Assembly (NCBI GenBank): GCA_945871955.1
Contig: CAMBXR010000018.1
Location: 1 to 45,973 of the forward strand
Length of the DNA stretch: 45,973 bases
Direction: 5' to 3'
Source: an uncultured Clostridium sp.
Lineage (GTDB): Bacteria > Bacillota > Clostridia > Peptostreptococcales > Peptostreptococcaceae
Made by a program: the position numbers and the translations under genes
Shown: positions 9,781 to 19,684 of the stretch, piece by piece
Layout: each line of letters starts with the position of its first letter
How positions within the stretch are numbered: position 1 is the stretch's first letter
The notes under the pieces: generated by a model
What the model saw: only the letters and a program-made list of their open reading frames with translations
Database searches by the model: none
What the model was told of the DNA's origin: nothing

Positions 9781-10887
9781 TTATATATTTGAAGCTATCC
9801 TTACAGGAAGTAATAAATATATATATTTAATACCATCAACTGGCTTAATTATACATGGATTAACATTAGTAGTAAATTCGATAAATATTTCTTCACTTTC
9901 TATATTTTTTAATCCTTCTAATAAATATCTTGAGTTAAAAGCAATATCTAAATAATCACCTTCTAATTCTAAATTTACTTCTTCGTAAACATTACCTTTC
10001 TCAGTGTTTGATGTTATTGCCATTGTATTATCTCTTATTGATAATTTTATTAGATTATTTCTTTCTGATTGGGATAATAAAGATGCTCTCTCTATACTGT
10101 CAAGTAAGCTTCTTGTATTTAATTTAATCCTAGTATTATGTTCTCTTGGAAGTAATTTTTTATACTCAATAAATTCTCCATCTAATAATCTTGTTATTAT
10201 TTTTGTTTCGTTTATTATAAAAATTGCATTTTTTTCATCAAATCCAATTTGAACTTGTTCTTCTGTGGATAACAGACTGTTAACATCGTTTAAAGTTTTT
10301 CCTGGAATTATAACTTTAGCATTTGCATTTAAGTTTTCCACAGAACAGCTTCTTACTGCAAGTCTATATCCATCTATAGCTACTAAGCTTACATCTCCGT
10401 TTACTATTTCTAATAATTCACCCATTAATACAGGTTTTGTTTGATCTTGTGATATAGCAAAGACTGTTTGCTTAATCATATTTTTTAAAATATCTTGTGG
10501 TACACTGTATAAATTTCCTTCACTTACGTCAGGTAATACAGGATACTCCTCAGGGCTATCACCTTTAATTTTGAATTTTGAGTTTAAACAATTTATATAA
10601 ACATTATTTTCATCATCTGTTTCGATTTCAACAAATGAGTCTGGTAATTTTCTTATTATATCTCCGAATAATCTTGCATTTATAACAATGCTTCCTTCTT
10701 CAGCTATTTCAGCTTGTGCATAAGTTTCTATACCAATTTCTAAATCATATCCAGTTAAAACTATTTGATCTTTTTTAGCTACTATTAAAATTCCTTTTAG
10801 TAAATCAAAGTTTGTTTTTGAGTTAATAGCTTTTTGTACAATGCTAATTTTATGAGCTAATAGTTTTTGATTACAAATTATTTTCAA
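9781..10887 (-). CDS. dnaN: DNA polymerase III beta sliding clamp
   Basis: This 368-residue protein has the three-domain beta-clamp architecture, ending in a hydrophobic C-terminus (YIYLLLPVRI) that forms the clamp-binding cleft. The homodimer encircles DNA and tethers PolC/DnaE and other partners. It starts with TTG preceded by AGGAGG. A perfect DnaA box (TTATCCACA, 10896-10888) occupies the space between the Shine-Dalgarno and the start codon. It is separated from dnaA by 241 bp of origin sequence rather than tightly coupled to it. Confidence 0.97.
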   Translation of the reverse strand: MKIICNQKLLAHKISIVQKAINSKTNFDLLKGILIVAKKDQIVLTGYDLEIGIETYAQAEIAEEGSIVINARLFGDIIRKLPDSFVEIETDDENNVYINCLNSKFKIKGDSPEEYPVLPDVSEGNLYSVPQDILKNMIKQTVFAISQDQTKPVLMGELLEIVNGDVSLVAIDGYRLAVRSCSVENLNANAKVIIPGKTLNDVNSLLSTEEQVQIGFDEKNAIFIINETKIITRLLDGEFIEYKKLLPREHNTRIKLNTRSLLDSIERASLLSQSERNNLIKLSIRDNTMAITSNTEKGNVYEEVNLELEGDYLDIAFNSRYLLEGLKNIESEEIFIEFTTNVNPCIIKPVDGIKYIYLLLPVRIASNI

Positions 10888-11128
10888 TGTGGATAACCTC
10901 CTCGTACCATTTTAATAAAAATATATATAAAAACAATAGTAGTTGTAGTAGTAGGTGTTGTGGATAAAGTGGATAAGTATATCAATACAAATAAAGCAAA
11001 AGATATTAACCTGTATATAAAATGTTAATATCTTATAAAAAACCTCTTAATTACATTGTGAACAAAATCTTAACAAAAAAAATATTAACATTACAATATA
11101 AGTTATTAACAGGCAAAATGTGAATAAC
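10888..11128. other. oriC2: DnaA boxes, DnaA-trios and AT-rich unwinding region between dnaA and dnaN
   Basis: On the minus strand two adjacent boxes TTATCCACT (10976-10968) and TTATCCACA (10967-10959) are followed by a short ACACC spacer, then the trinucleotide run TAC-TAC-TAC-AAC-TAC-TAT (10953-10936) and an AT-only stretch (about 10935-10911). This is the order of the Bacillus subtilis basal unwinding system. More boxes lie at 10888-10896 (TTATCCACA) and at 11119-11127 (TTATTCACA) beside the dnaA stop; 11057-11065 is a one-mismatch site. Confidence 0.82.
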
Positions 11129-12448
11129 TTAGCCTTTTAAATCTAAGATGATTTTGTCTATTTTTTCTTTTATTTGTTGATTTTCTTCTATATCCTTACT
11201 TATTTTATCATGAGCATGTATTACAGTTGTATGATCTCTTCCTCCGAATTCACTTCCTATTTTAGGTAATGATAAATCAGTAAGTTCACGACATATATAC
11301 ATTGCTATTTGTCTAGGATAAGCTATTGTTCTTGTTCTTTTTTTAGAATTAAAGTCGTCCATTTTTATATTAAAAGCTTCTGAAACTTTTTCTTTTATTC
11401 TATTTACTGTGATTTCTTCACTCTTTGGGTTAGAAATAATATCTTTTAAAGCTTCTGTTGCAAGCTCAAGAGAAATATTTTTATTTGTAAGAGACGAATA
11501 AGCAACAACTCTAGTTAGAGCTCCTTCTAATTCTCTTATGTTTGATTTAATGTACTTAGCTATGTAAGTCATTACTTCATTTGGAACATTTATGTTCTCT
11601 AACTGTGCTTTTTTTCTAAGTATGGCGATTCTCGTTTCGAAATCAGGTGGCTGAATATCTGTTATAAGTCCCATTTCGAATCTTGATCTTAATCTATCTT
11701 CTAATGTAGGTATTTCTTTTGGTGGTCTATCACTAGATATGATTATTTGTTTATTAGCTTCATGTAAAGCATTAAATGTATGGAAGAACTCTTCTTGAGT
11801 ACCTTCTTTTCCAGCAATAAACTGAATATCATCTATTAATAAAACATCTACATTTCTATATTTATTTCTAAATTCTTCATTTTTATCATTTTTTATTGAA
11901 TTTATAAGTTCATTTGTAAATTTTTCTGAAGAAACATAAACAACTTTTGGATCTTCTTGTTGGCACATTATATGATGTCCAATTGCGTGCATTAAATGTG
12001 TTTTTCCAAGTCCAACTCCTCCATATAAAAATAAAGGATTATATGCTTTAGCTGGAGATTCAGCTACTGCTACACAAGCTGCATGAGCAAATCTATTACT
12101 ATTACCTATTACAAAGGTATCAAAAGTATATTTAGGATTTAGGTTTGGGTAACTTTTCTTGATAGCATTAGATTTATCTTCTTCATTAGTATCTTGTATT
12201 TCTTTTTCGTCTAAAATAAATTTAATCTGATATTTTTTTAAGGATAACTGACTTACACAACTTTCTATTAAGTTTAAGTATCTATTTTCAAGTATATTTT
12301 GTATGAATTCATTTGGAGCCAAAAAAATTAGCTCGTTAGATATTTGTTTTAAAGGTTTTATTTCTTTAAAAAAAGCATTAAAGCTTGCAGTAGATACTTC
12401 ACCTTTTATTAGCTGTAAAGTTTTTTCCCATAAAGAAACTATATCCAT
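11129..12448 (-). CDS. dnaA: Chromosomal replication initiator protein DnaA
   Basis: This 439-residue initiator has domain I (residues 1 to about 75), a short linker, an AAA+ domain with Walker A GGVGLGKT (143-150) and Walker B LLIDDIQF, and a C-terminal helix-turn-helix with the signature [11 protein letters not shown] that reads DnaA boxes. I chose the ATG at 12448 because GGAGG lies 9 nt upstream and MDIVSLWE matches the usual N-terminus; the GTG 13 codons further up has no such support. DnaA-box-rich DNA flanks it on both sides. Confidence 0.97.
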   Translation of the reverse strand: MDIVSLWEKTLQLIKGEVSTASFNAFFKEIKPLKQISNELIFLAPNEFIQNILENRYLNLIESCVSQLSLKKYQIKFILDEKEIQDTNEEDKSNAIKKSYPNLNPKYTFDTFVIGNSNRFAHAACVAVAESPAKAYNPLFLYGGVGLGKTHLMHAIGHHIMCQQEDPKVVYVSSEKFTNELINSIKNDKNEEFRNKYRNVDVLLIDDIQFIAGKEGTQEEFFHTFNALHEANKQIIISSDRPPKEIPTLEDRLRSRFEMGLITDIQPPDFETRIAILRKKAQLENINVPNEVMTYIAKYIKSNIRELEGALTRVVAYSSLTNKNISLELATEALKDIISNPKSEEITVNRIKEKVSEAFNIKMDDFNSKKRTRTIAYPRQIAMYICRELTDLSLPKIGSEFGGRDHTTVIHAHDKISKDIEENQQIKEKIDKIILDLKG

Positions 12449-13097
12449 AAGTATAAACCTCCGAACTAAATAATTAACATTTTCCACAAAGTTATTAACA
12501 AAAATTGACGAACGATGAGTTAATAAAAAATATAAATTATAACCTTGGGATAAAATGTGGATAATATGTTAATAAATAAAATTATTAAATATAATTTAAA
12601 AGATATAAACAGGTTGTATATAAACTTATAAATAGTAAAACATATAGTCAAAACTTTTTATTTACTCAATTATTGTCCAAGACATGAAAACTTATTCACA
12701 ATTTAATCCACAGATTGTGAATAAGTTTAATATGTTATTATTTATTATTAACATTATCAACAAGTATATTTATAATATCAAAATATATGTCAAACTTCAA
12801 TACGTTATGTACAAATTATCCACAATATTGTCGTATTGTGAATAATTTAATCAACAAGTGGCAAAAATAAATAAATTACCGTTATATAAAGGTATAATAT
12901 ATTGGTTTTGGGGAACTATTATTTCTATCAATGAAGAAATTAATACTTATTAACAGATTAATTTACACTTATATGGTTATAAAACACGTTGACAACAAAT
13001 ATAAAAGGATTTATAATAATATGTGTTATGTTTACTTTGACAGTAAAGTTATTATTTTTATAAACGGAAAAAAAATTGTGAAAGGCGGTGTAATATA
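12449..13097. other. oriC1: dnaA-rpmH intergenic region with DnaA boxes
   Basis: This 649-bp AT-rich gap holds at least five consensus DnaA boxes (TTATNCACA): 12556-12564 (-), 12692-12700 (+), 12716-12724 (-), 12816-12824 (+) and 12837-12845 (-). One-mismatch sites lie at 12480-12488 and 12704-12712. Several form head-to-head pairs. A Spo0A-box-like TGACGAA lies at 12506-12512. It contains no credible gene and also carries the divergent promoters for dnaA and rpmH. It is the upstream part of a bipartite origin. Confidence 0.88.
12989..13017 (+). promoter_or_regulatory. Sigma-A promoter of rpmH-rnpA
   Basis: TTGACA (12989-12994), a 17-bp spacer and TATAAT (13012-13017) form a perfect consensus promoter about 80 nt upstream of rpmH. 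It fits a highly expressed ribosomal protein gene. Confidence 0.88.
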
Positions 13098-13232
13098 ATG
13101 AAAAGAACTTATCAGCCAAAAAAGAGACAAAGAAAAAAAGAGCATGGATTCAGAAAAAGAATGAAAACTTCTAACGGAAGAAATGTTTTAAAAAGAAGAA
13201 GAGCTAAAGGAAGAAATAGATTAACTCATTAA
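13098..13232 (+). CDS. rpmH: 50S ribosomal protein L34
   Basis: This is a 44-residue, very basic protein starting [20 protein letters not shown] and ending [10 protein letters not shown], the invariant L34 pattern. It has an AAAGGCGGTG ribosome binding site, a consensus promoter upstream and a terminator directly after. It is the classic first gene across from dnaA at bacterial origins. Confidence 0.97.
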   Translation: MKRTYQPKKRQRKKEHGFRKRMKTSNGRNVLKRRRAKGRNRLTH

Positions 13233-13237
13233 TAATT

Positions 13238-13266
13238 AAAAAGGCCGCTATATAGTGGCCTTTTTA
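13238..13266 (+). terminator. Terminator/attenuator after rpmH
   Basis: The stem AAGGCCGCTA/TAGTGGCCTT has one G.T pair and a 2-nt loop, and is followed by TTTTT. It probably lets most transcripts end after rpmH while some read through into rnpA. Confidence 0.82.
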
Positions 13267-13307
13267 TGTAATTTATTACATAGCTGTGTTTATGGAGGAT
13301 ATTAGAT

Positions 13308-13649
13308 ATGAACTTTAAAGAAACACAAGGCTTAAAGAAAGATTCGGATTTTAGAAGAGTTTATAGAAATGGGAAGTCTGTTGCAAATAGATTCTTAGTT
13401 ATGTATACGCTTCCAAATAAATCAGAAAATAATCGTGTTGGAATATCTGTTTCAAAGAAAGTGGGTAAAGCCAACATAAGAAATAAGGCTAGAAGAAGAA
13501 TAAAAGAATCATATAGATTAAATATTGATGGCAATATAAAAGTAGGCTATGACATAGTATTTATAGCAAGAGTTGCCATAAAAGATGCTGATTATATTGA
13601 TATTGAAAAAGCAATGAAGCATTTAGTAAAAAAATCAAATTTATATTAA
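13308..13649 (+). CDS. rnpA: Ribonuclease P protein component
   Basis: This 113-residue basic protein binds RNase P RNA and helps mature tRNA 5' ends. It shows the family signature [19 protein letters not shown] (about 52-70) with the RNR motif, plus the N-terminal [16 protein letters not shown] stretch. A GGAGG ribosome binding site precedes the ATG. It is followed by yidD, yidC and jag in the conserved order. Confidence 0.96.
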   Translation: MNFKETQGLKKDSDFRRVYRNGKSVANRFLVMYTLPNKSENNRVGISVSKKVGKANIRNKARRRIKESYRLNIDGNIKVGYDIVFIARVAIKDADYIDIEKAMKHLVKKSNLY

Positions 13650-13692
13650 AACTATACATATTTTATATACCTATTTTAATGGAGGTCTAAAA

Positions 13693-13947
13693 TTGTTTAA
13701 CAAAATAGTATATATATTGAAGGAAATAAATACATACTTATCGAAATTATGTATTTATTTAATAAGATTTTATCAGAAATATATATCTCCTTTAAAAGGA
13801 CCTACATGTAGGTTTTATCCTACTTGTTCTCAATATGCAATAGAGGCTTTCAAGAAATATGGATTATTTAAGGGTATGTATTTGTCAATAAAAAGGGTTT
13901 TAAAATGTCATCCATTTCATCCAGGGGGATATGATCCTCTAAAATAA
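13693..13947 (+). CDS. yidD: Membrane protein insertion efficiency factor YidD
   Basis: This 84-residue protein has the YidD core: [29 protein letters not shown] and a C-terminal [11 protein letters not shown], with three conserved cysteines. It is membrane-associated through an amphipathic N-terminal helix and assists the YidC insertase encoded next. It starts at TTG after GGAGG, with a spacing that fits translation. Confidence 0.95.
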   Translation: MFNKIVYILKEINTYLSKLCIYLIRFYQKYISPLKGPTCRFYPTCSQYAIEAFKKYGLFKGMYLSIKRVLKCHPFHPGGYDPLK

Positions 13948-13969
13948 GCATACTGTAGGAGGTATAGAA

Positions 13970-14716
13970 TTGAATGCAATAAGTAATTTATTAGGACACG
14001 TACTTAGAATTATATTCGAATTTGTTAAAAATTACGGATTGTCTATAGTTGTTTTTACACTTTTTGTTAGATTATTATTAGTACCACTAATGATAAAACA
14101 AGTAAGATCTCAAAAAGCAATGCAAGATATCCAACCTAAGATAAAGGAAATTCAAGAAAAATATAAAAATAAGCCAGAAAAACAGCAAGAAGAGCTAATG
14201 AAAATATACCAAGAAGCAAAAATTAACCCACTAGCTGGTTGTTTACCATTATTAATACAAATGCCTATATTAATAGGATTATTTAATGTATTAAGAGAGC
14301 CTGTTACTCATGGAGTATTCCAAAGTGCAGCGGAATTTGCAAAAGCGGATACAGGTTTCTTATGGATACAAAGTATATCAAGCACAAATAATATAAGCTT
14401 GGCACTACTTTCAGGGATAAGTGCTTACTTCATGCAAAAAACTATGACTACTGGGGATGAGCAAACTGAAAATATGATGAAAAGTATGACGTATGTAATG
14501 ACAGCTATGTCATTCTTCTGGGGATATACTTTCCAAGCAGGTCTTGCGATATACTGGATAACAAGTAACTTGTTCTCTATAGCTCAATATCAATTAATAA
14601 CAAGTCCTTTAAAAGCTAAACTGGCTGATTCTAAGGAGGCAGTAGTTAAAGATGAAAAAGCAACAAAACTTAACGGAAATGCAGTGTCAGCAAAAAAAGA
14701 TAGAATTAAAAAGTAA
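13970..14716 (+). CDS. yidC: Membrane protein insertase YidC/SpoIIIJ family
   Basis: This 248-residue Gram-positive-type YidC/Oxa1 insertase has the conserved arginine in the first core transmembrane helix (VVFTLFVRLLLVPLMIKQ, with R about residue 35), a cytoplasmic helical hairpin (QPKIKEIQEKYKN), four further hydrophobic helices and a basic tail. A TTG start (13970) follows AGGAGG; the nearby ATG is out of frame. No clear lipobox signal peptide is seen. Its 3' end overlaps jag by 65 bp. Confidence 0.95.
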   Translation: MNAISNLLGHVLRIIFEFVKNYGLSIVVFTLFVRLLLVPLMIKQVRSQKAMQDIQPKIKEIQEKYKNKPEKQQEELMKIYQEAKINPLAGCLPLLIQMPILIGLFNVLREPVTHGVFQSAAEFAKADTGFLWIQSISSTNNISLALLSGISAYFMQKTMTTGDEQTENMMKSMTYVMTAMSFFWGYTFQAGLAIYWITSNLFSIAQYQLITSPLKAKLADSKEAVVKDEKATKLNGNAVSAKKDRIKK

Positions 14717-15317
14717 GACTAAAGAAGAAGCTATTCAAACAGCATTATTGCAATTAGGAGTAGAAGAAAAAGACATTGAAGTAAATATTATTCAAAATCC
14801 TTCTAAAGGATTCTTAGGATTAATAGGTGCTAAAGATGGAATATACGAAATAACTGTAAGAAAAAAAGAAGAAATAGAAATTGCTAAAGAATTTGTAGAA
14901 AATCTTCTATTAAAATCTAAAATAAATGCTAAAGTTAATGCAACTCAAGAAGATAATTTAATTAAAATTAGCATAGAAGGAAAAGAAGCTACTTGTTTAA
15001 TTGGAAGAAGAGGAGAAACTCTTGATTCAGTACAATTTTTAACGGGACTAGCTTTAAATAAAATCAACAAAGATTCTCACATGAGGGTATTAGTTGATAT
15101 TGAAAATTATAGAAGTAAAAGAGAGCAATCATTAGTTAGATATGCTAGAAAAGTAGCTCGTGAAGTAGCGAAAACTAGAAGAACAAAAAAATTAGACTAT
15201 ATGAATCCTTATGAAAGAAGAATAGTTCATTCAGCTTTACAAAATGATAAGTATGTAATTACTTATAGTGAAGGAACAGATCCATATAGAAGATTAGTGA
15301 TTGAATATAAAAGATAA
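14652..15317 (+). CDS. jag: Jag/KhpB RNA-binding protein (SpoIIIJ-associated)
   Basis: This 221-residue protein has a Jag_N domain (KTKEEAIQTALLQLGVEEKD... PSKGFLGLIGAK), a KH-type domain (CLIGRRGETLDSVQFL, about 115-130) and a C-terminal R3H domain with NPYERRIVHSAL (about 176-187). With KhpA it binds many RNAs. It overlaps the end of yidC; the ATG at 14652 has AAGGAGG 12 nt upstream, while a second in-frame ATG at 14679 is possible. It overlaps yidC in a different frame. Confidence 0.93.
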   Translation: MKKQQNLTEMQCQQKKIELKSKTKEEAIQTALLQLGVEEKDIEVNIIQNPSKGFLGLIGAKDGIYEITVRKKEEIEIAKEFVENLLLKSKINAKVNATQEDNLIKISIEGKEATCLIGRRGETLDSVQFLTGLALNKINKDSHMRVLVDIENYRSKREQSLVRYARKVAREVAKTRRTKKLDYMNPYERRIVHSALQNDKYVITYSEGTDPYRRLVIEYKR

Positions 15318-15338
15318 AAGATAGATGATTAAAATTAG

Positions 15339-15370
15339 AACCTCCTAATATTTAGGGGGTTTAATTTTTG
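15339..15370 (+). terminator. Terminator after jag
   Basis: The stem AACCTCCTAA with TTAGGGGGTT has a 3-nt loop and is followed by a T-rich stretch (TTAATTTTTG). It ends the rpmH-rnpA-yidD-yidC-jag run. Confidence 0.82.
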
Positions 15371-15458
15371 TAATTTATTTAATATAATGATAAAATTAAG
15401 ATTATAATTTTAAATATTAGTTAAGAATTTAAAATAGATTAAATATAGAGGTGATATT

Positions 15459-16838
15459 ATGTTTATAGACGATACTATAGCAGCAATTGCAACAGCACCA
15501 GGAGAAGGTGGAATAGGCATAATAAGAATTAGTGGGAGCAAATCTCTTTCAGTAGTAAAAGAGATTTTTAAATCTGTTTCAGGAAAAGAAATAACAGATT
15601 ATAATACTCGTACTTTAATATATGGTCATATATTTGATGGAGATAAGAAAATAGACGAAGTATTACTTGCTTTCATGAAAGGACCTAATTCTTATACAGC
15701 AGAAGATGTAATAGAAATAAATTGTCACGGTGGGTTTATATCTGTTAAAAAAATATTAGAATTAATATTAAGTAAAGATGTAAGACTTGCTGAAGAAGGA
15801 GAGTTTACAAAGAGAGCATTCCTAAATGGAAGAATAGACTTATCTCAAGCAGAAGCTGTAATTGATGTAATTAAAGCAAAAACAGATAAGGCGCAAGAGG
15901 TTGCTCAAAGCCACTTAAGTGGTTCTTTAGCTAAGAAAATAAAAGAATTAAGATTTAAAGTGACAGAAGTATTAGCTCATTTAGAAGTTTCAATAGATTT
16001 TGCAGAAGAAGATGTGGAAGAAATAACTTATGCAATGCTTGAAGATAATGCTAGATTACTAAGAGATGAAATAAAAACATTATACGATTCTGCTGAGTGT
16101 GGAAAAGTTTTAAGAGATGGATTAAAAACAGTTATAGTTGGTAAACCAAATGTAGGTAAATCATCATTATTAAATTATATCTTAGGAGAAAACAGAGCAA
16201 TAGTTACGGAAATAGCTGGTACAACAAGAGATGTTATTGAAGAGTTCGTTAATATAAAAGGAATTCCTCTGAAAATTGTTGATACAGCAGGTATAAGAAA
16301 AACGGAAGATATAGTTGAAAAAATAGGTGTTGAAAAATCAAAAGAATCTCTTAATTCGGCAGACTTAGTAATAATAGTTTTAGATAGTTCAAAAGAATTA
16401 ACTGATGAAGATAGAGAAATATTAGAACAAGCTGTAGATAAAAAGACAATTGTCTTATTAAATAAAACCGACCTTCCTCAAGCTGTTTCAGAGGAAGAAA
16501 TATCTAAATATGTTGACAAAGATAGTATAATAAAAATATCAGCATTAAAGAACGAAGGTATAGAAAAAGTTCACGATAAAATAGAGTCTATGGTATTCAA
16601 AGGTGATATAAAAAGTAATTCAAGTGTAGTAGTTACAAACTCTAGACATAAGGATGCCTTACTGAAAGCATATAATTCTATTAATGATGCTATTGTTGGA
16701 ATAGATCAAAGACTTCCATATGATTTTATAGAAGTTGACTTCAAAAATATATGGGATTATTTAGGATATATAAATGGAGACACTGTACAAGAAGATTTAT
16801 TAGATACTATATTTGCTAACTTCTGTATAGGTAAATAA
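15459..16838 (+). CDS. mnmE: tRNA modification GTPase MnmE
   Basis: This 459-residue protein has an N-terminal folate-binding domain, a helical domain and an inserted Ras-like G domain with GKPNVGKS (228-235), DTAG and NKTD motifs. It ends in the invariant CIGK whose cysteine (456) is functionally essential. With MnmG it installs the 5-aminomethyl-type group at wobble uridine 34 of tRNAs. mnmG follows within 100 bp. Confidence 0.97.
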   Translation: MFIDDTIAAIATAPGEGGIGIIRISGSKSLSVVKEIFKSVSGKEITDYNTRTLIYGHIFDGDKKIDEVLLAFMKGPNSYTAEDVIEINCHGGFISVKKILELILSKDVRLAEEGEFTKRAFLNGRIDLSQAEAVIDVIKAKTDKAQEVAQSHLSGSLAKKIKELRFKVTEVLAHLEVSIDFAEEDVEEITYAMLEDNARLLRDEIKTLYDSAECGKVLRDGLKTVIVGKPNVGKSSLLNYILGENRAIVTEIAGTTRDVIEEFVNIKGIPLKIVDTAGIRKTEDIVEKIGVEKSKESLNSADLVIIVLDSSKELTDEDREILEQAVDKKTIVLLNKTDLPQAVSEEEISKYVDKDSIIKISALKNEGIEKVHDKIESMVFKGDIKSNSSVVVTNSRHKDALLKAYNSINDAIVGIDQRLPYDFIEVDFKNIWDYLGYINGDTVQEDLLDTIFANFCIGK

Positions 16839-16894
16839 TAAAAATAAACTTAAATAAAGTTACTTTATAAAGGAAACGGATAATAAAATATTAA

Positions 16895-16910
16895 CGTTTA
16901 ACGTGAAACA
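16895..16910. promoter_or_regulatory. parS-like site upstream of mnmG
   Basis: CGTTTAACGTGAAACA matches 14 of 16 bases of the ParB/Spo0J site TGTTTCACGTGAAACA, keeping the whole right half and the central ACGTG. It sits in the mnmE-mnmG gap, 4-5 kb from parA and parB, where low-GC Gram-positives often carry parS. Confidence 0.72.
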
Positions 16911-16931
16911 TTATTTAAGAAAGGAGATAAT

Positions 16932-18827
16932 ATGCAAACATATAATGCAGGAAGTTATGACGTAATTGTTGTTGGAGCAGGACATGCTGGATGTGAAGCA
17001 GCATTAGCTACAGCAAGAATGGGTCAAAAGACATTAATAATAACATTAACACTAGACTCAATTGGAATGATGCCATGCAACCCATCAATAGGTGGAACAG
17101 GTAAAGGACAATTAGTTAAAGAAGTAGATGCTCTTGGTGGAGAAATGGGTATAAATATAGATAAAACATTTATACAAAGTAGAATGTTAAATACAGCTAA
17201 AGGACCAGCTGTTCATTCACTTAGAGCTCAAGCAGATAAATTTAAATATCATACAGAAATGAAGAAAACTCTTGAAAATGAACCAAACTTAGATATAGTT
17301 ATGGATGAGGTTGTTGACTTAATTACTGAAGGTAATGTTGTAAAAGGAGTTATAACTAAATTAGGATGTGAATACAGTGCTAAAGCAGTTATATTAGCAA
17401 CAGGGGTTTACCTAAATTCAACAATATATATAGGAGAAAATACATTTAATGAAGGTCCAAATGGATTAGGATATGCTGCTCACTTAACTGATAAATTAGT
17501 AAATTTAGGGTTAAATATGAGAAGATTCAAAACAGGAACTCCTGCTAGAATTCATAGAGATAGTATAGATTTCTCTCAAATGGAAATTCAAGAAGGTGAC
17601 GAAAAAATAACACCATTCTCATTTATGAGTGATAAGTTAGAAATAGATCAAGTACCTTGTCATTTAGCAAGAACAAATACTGATACGCACAAAGTTATAT
17701 TAGATAATATTGAAAGATCAGCAATGTACAGTGGTAAAGTTAATGCTACAGGTGCTAGATATTGTCCATCTATAGAAGATAAAGTTGTAAGATTCAGTGA
17801 TAAAGAATCTCATCAAACTTTTATTGAACCAGAAGGATTAAATACAAAAGAAATGTACATCCAAGGTATATCAACTAGTTTACCATTTGAAGTACAAGTT
17901 CAAATATATAAATCAATGAAAGGTCTTGAAAATGCTCAAATAATGAGACCTGCTTATGCCATAGAATATGATTGTATAGACCCTACACAATTAAAAGCTA
18001 CTTTAGAAATTAAAGTAACAGAGAATTTATATAGTGCAGGACAATTCAATGGTACATCAGGATATGAAGAAGCAGCAGCTCAAGGACTTATAGCTGGTAT
18101 AAATGCAGCATTAAAAATACAAGGAAAAGAACCATTTATATTAGATAGATCAGAAGGATATATAGGAGTTCTTATTGATGATTTAGTTACTAAAGGAACT
18201 AATGAACCGTACAGAATGATGACTTCTAGAGCTGAATATAGATTATATCTAAGACAAGATAATGCAGACATGAGACTTACAGAAAAAGGTCATGAAATAG
18301 GTCTTGTTAAAGAAGATAGATATGAAAGATATCTTAATAAAAAAGCAGCAATTGAAAAAGAATTAGAAAGATTAAAAACAGAAAGAGTTACTCCAAAAGA
18401 AGTTAATCATATATTAACTGAAATAGGAGCTTCAGAAATAAAAGTAGGTTTATCTTTATATGAATTCTTAAAACGTCCAGAAGTTACTTATGAGATATTA
18501 GAACAAATAGGTAAAGGTGCTGGAGAAGAAGTGGCTGATGATGTTAAAGAGCAATGTGTAATCATGTCTAAATACGAAGGATATATAGATAAACAATTAA
18601 AACAAATTGACCAATTTAAAAAATTAGAAAATAGAAAATTACCAGAAGATATAAACTATGCTTCAATAGAAGGACTTAGATTAGAAGCTAGACAAAAACT
18701 AGATGCTATAAAACCAGTTTCTATAGGACAGGCTTCTCGTATTTCAGGTGTTTCACCTGCAGATATATCAGTTTTACTTATTTACTTAGAGCAAATGAGA
18801 AAAACTAGAGGAGGCAACAATGAATAA
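16932..18827 (+). CDS. mnmG: tRNA uridine-34 modification enzyme MnmG
   Basis: This 631-residue flavoprotein has an N-terminal FAD-binding [10 protein letters not shown] (15-24), the family block [18 protein letters not shown] (about 48-65) and a C-terminal helical domain ([20 protein letters not shown]) that contacts MnmE and tRNA. It is the partner of MnmE. The GAAAGGAG ribosome binding site supports the ATG at 16932. Its 3' end overlaps rsmG by 8 bp, so the two are coupled. Confidence 0.97.
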   Translation: MQTYNAGSYDVIVVGAGHAGCEAALATARMGQKTLIITLTLDSIGMMPCNPSIGGTGKGQLVKEVDALGGEMGINIDKTFIQSRMLNTAKGPAVHSLRAQADKFKYHTEMKKTLENEPNLDIVMDEVVDLITEGNVVKGVITKLGCEYSAKAVILATGVYLNSTIYIGENTFNEGPNGLGYAAHLTDKLVNLGLNMRRFKTGTPARIHRDSIDFSQMEIQEGDEKITPFSFMSDKLEIDQVPCHLARTNTDTHKVILDNIERSAMYSGKVNATGARYCPSIEDKVVRFSDKESHQTFIEPEGLNTKEMYIQGISTSLPFEVQVQIYKSMKGLENAQIMRPAYAIEYDCIDPTQLKATLEIKVTENLYSAGQFNGTSGYEEAAAQGLIAGINAALKIQGKEPFILDRSEGYIGVLIDDLVTKGTNEPYRMMTSRAEYRLYLRQDNADMRLTEKGHEIGLVKEDRYERYLNKKAAIEKELERLKTERVTPKEVNHILTEIGASEIKVGLSLYEFLKRPEVTYEILEQIGKGAGEEVADDVKEQCVIMSKYEGYIDKQLKQIDQFKKLENRKLPEDINYASIEGLRLEARQKLDAIKPVSIGQASRISGVSPADISVLLIYLEQMRKTRGGNNE

Positions 18828-19539
18828 CCTAGAAGTATTAAAAACAGGTATAGAAGGTTTTGGCTTAGAAGCTACTGATGAAAAGCTTCAACAATTAAAA
18901 AAATATAGAGAAATATTAGTTGAGTGGAATAAAGTAATGAACTTAACAGGTATAGAAGAAGAAAGGGAAGTGTATATAAAACACTTTCTAGATTCTATAT
19001 CTGCTGTAACTAATAATTATATTAATGATAATATATCATTAATCGATGTGGGTACTGGGGCTGGTTTCCCTGGTATGCCACTTAAAATTTGTTTAGAAAA
19101 CTTAAATCTTACTTTATTAGATTCTTTAAATAAAAGAATAAACTTCTTACAAGAAGTAGCCAATGAATTAAATTTACAAGGAATAGAGTTTATTCATGGT
19201 AGAGCAGAAGATTTTGGGAAAAGTGAAGAATACAGAGAACAATTTGATGTAGCAACAGCAAGAGCAGTTGCGGGGCTACCTATATTAATGGAGTTTTGTG
19301 TTCCATTTGTAAAGGTTGGGGGATACTTTATATGTTTAAAAGGACCAAATGCAAATTTAGAGCTTGAAGAGTCTAAAGCGGCTATGGAAGTTTTAGGAAT
19401 AGAATTTGTTGAAAAAATAGATATTCAATTACCTGATTTAGAATTAAATCACAATATATTAGTATTTAAAAAAGTAAAAAATACCCCATCAAAATATCCA
19501 AGGAAAGCAGGCAAACCATCTAAAAATCCTATAAAATAA
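18820..19539 (+). CDS. rsmG: 16S rRNA (guanine-527-N7) methyltransferase RsmG
   Basis: This 239-residue SAM-dependent methyltransferase has a glycine-rich motif I ([15 protein letters not shown], about 72-86) and the family start [20 protein letters not shown]-like segment. It methylates G527 in the 530 loop of 16S rRNA; loss causes low-level streptomycin resistance in bacteria. It overlaps the end of mnmG (AGGAGGCAACAATG), and a large inverted repeat follows it. Confidence 0.96.
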   Translation: MNNLEVLKTGIEGFGLEATDEKLQQLKKYREILVEWNKVMNLTGIEEEREVYIKHFLDSISAVTNNYINDNISLIDVGTGAGFPGMPLKICLENLNLTLLDSLNKRINFLQEVANELNLQGIEFIHGRAEDFGKSEEYREQFDVATARAVAGLPILMEFCVPFVKVGGYFICLKGPNANLELEESKAAMEVLGIEFVEKIDIQLPDLELNHNILVFKKVKNTPSKYPRKAGKPSKNPIK

Positions 19540-19586
19540 ATAATATACAGGAATATAGAAGGAAAATAATATTAGATGAAGAAATA

Positions 19587-19620
19587 AATACTCATAAAGG
19601 GAATGCCCCTTTATGAGTAT
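19587..19620. repeat. 14-bp inverted repeat after rsmG
   Basis: ATACTCATAAAGGG and CCCTTTATGAGTAT form a perfect 14-bp stem with a 5-nt loop, 48 bp after the rsmG stop. The plus-strand flank is A-rich rather than T-rich, so it is an atypical terminator; it may still stabilise the rsmG 3' end. Confidence 0.55.
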
Positions 19621-19684
19621 AAAAAATAAAATAAATTTACATAAATTGCAGCAAAAATATATTTATCAATAAGAGAGGGATGTT

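Noticed and set aside
12449-12487. Upstream GTG start for dnaA
   Set aside because: It would add 13 residues unlike any DnaA N-terminus and lacks a ribosome binding site, whereas the ATG at 12448 has GGAGG.
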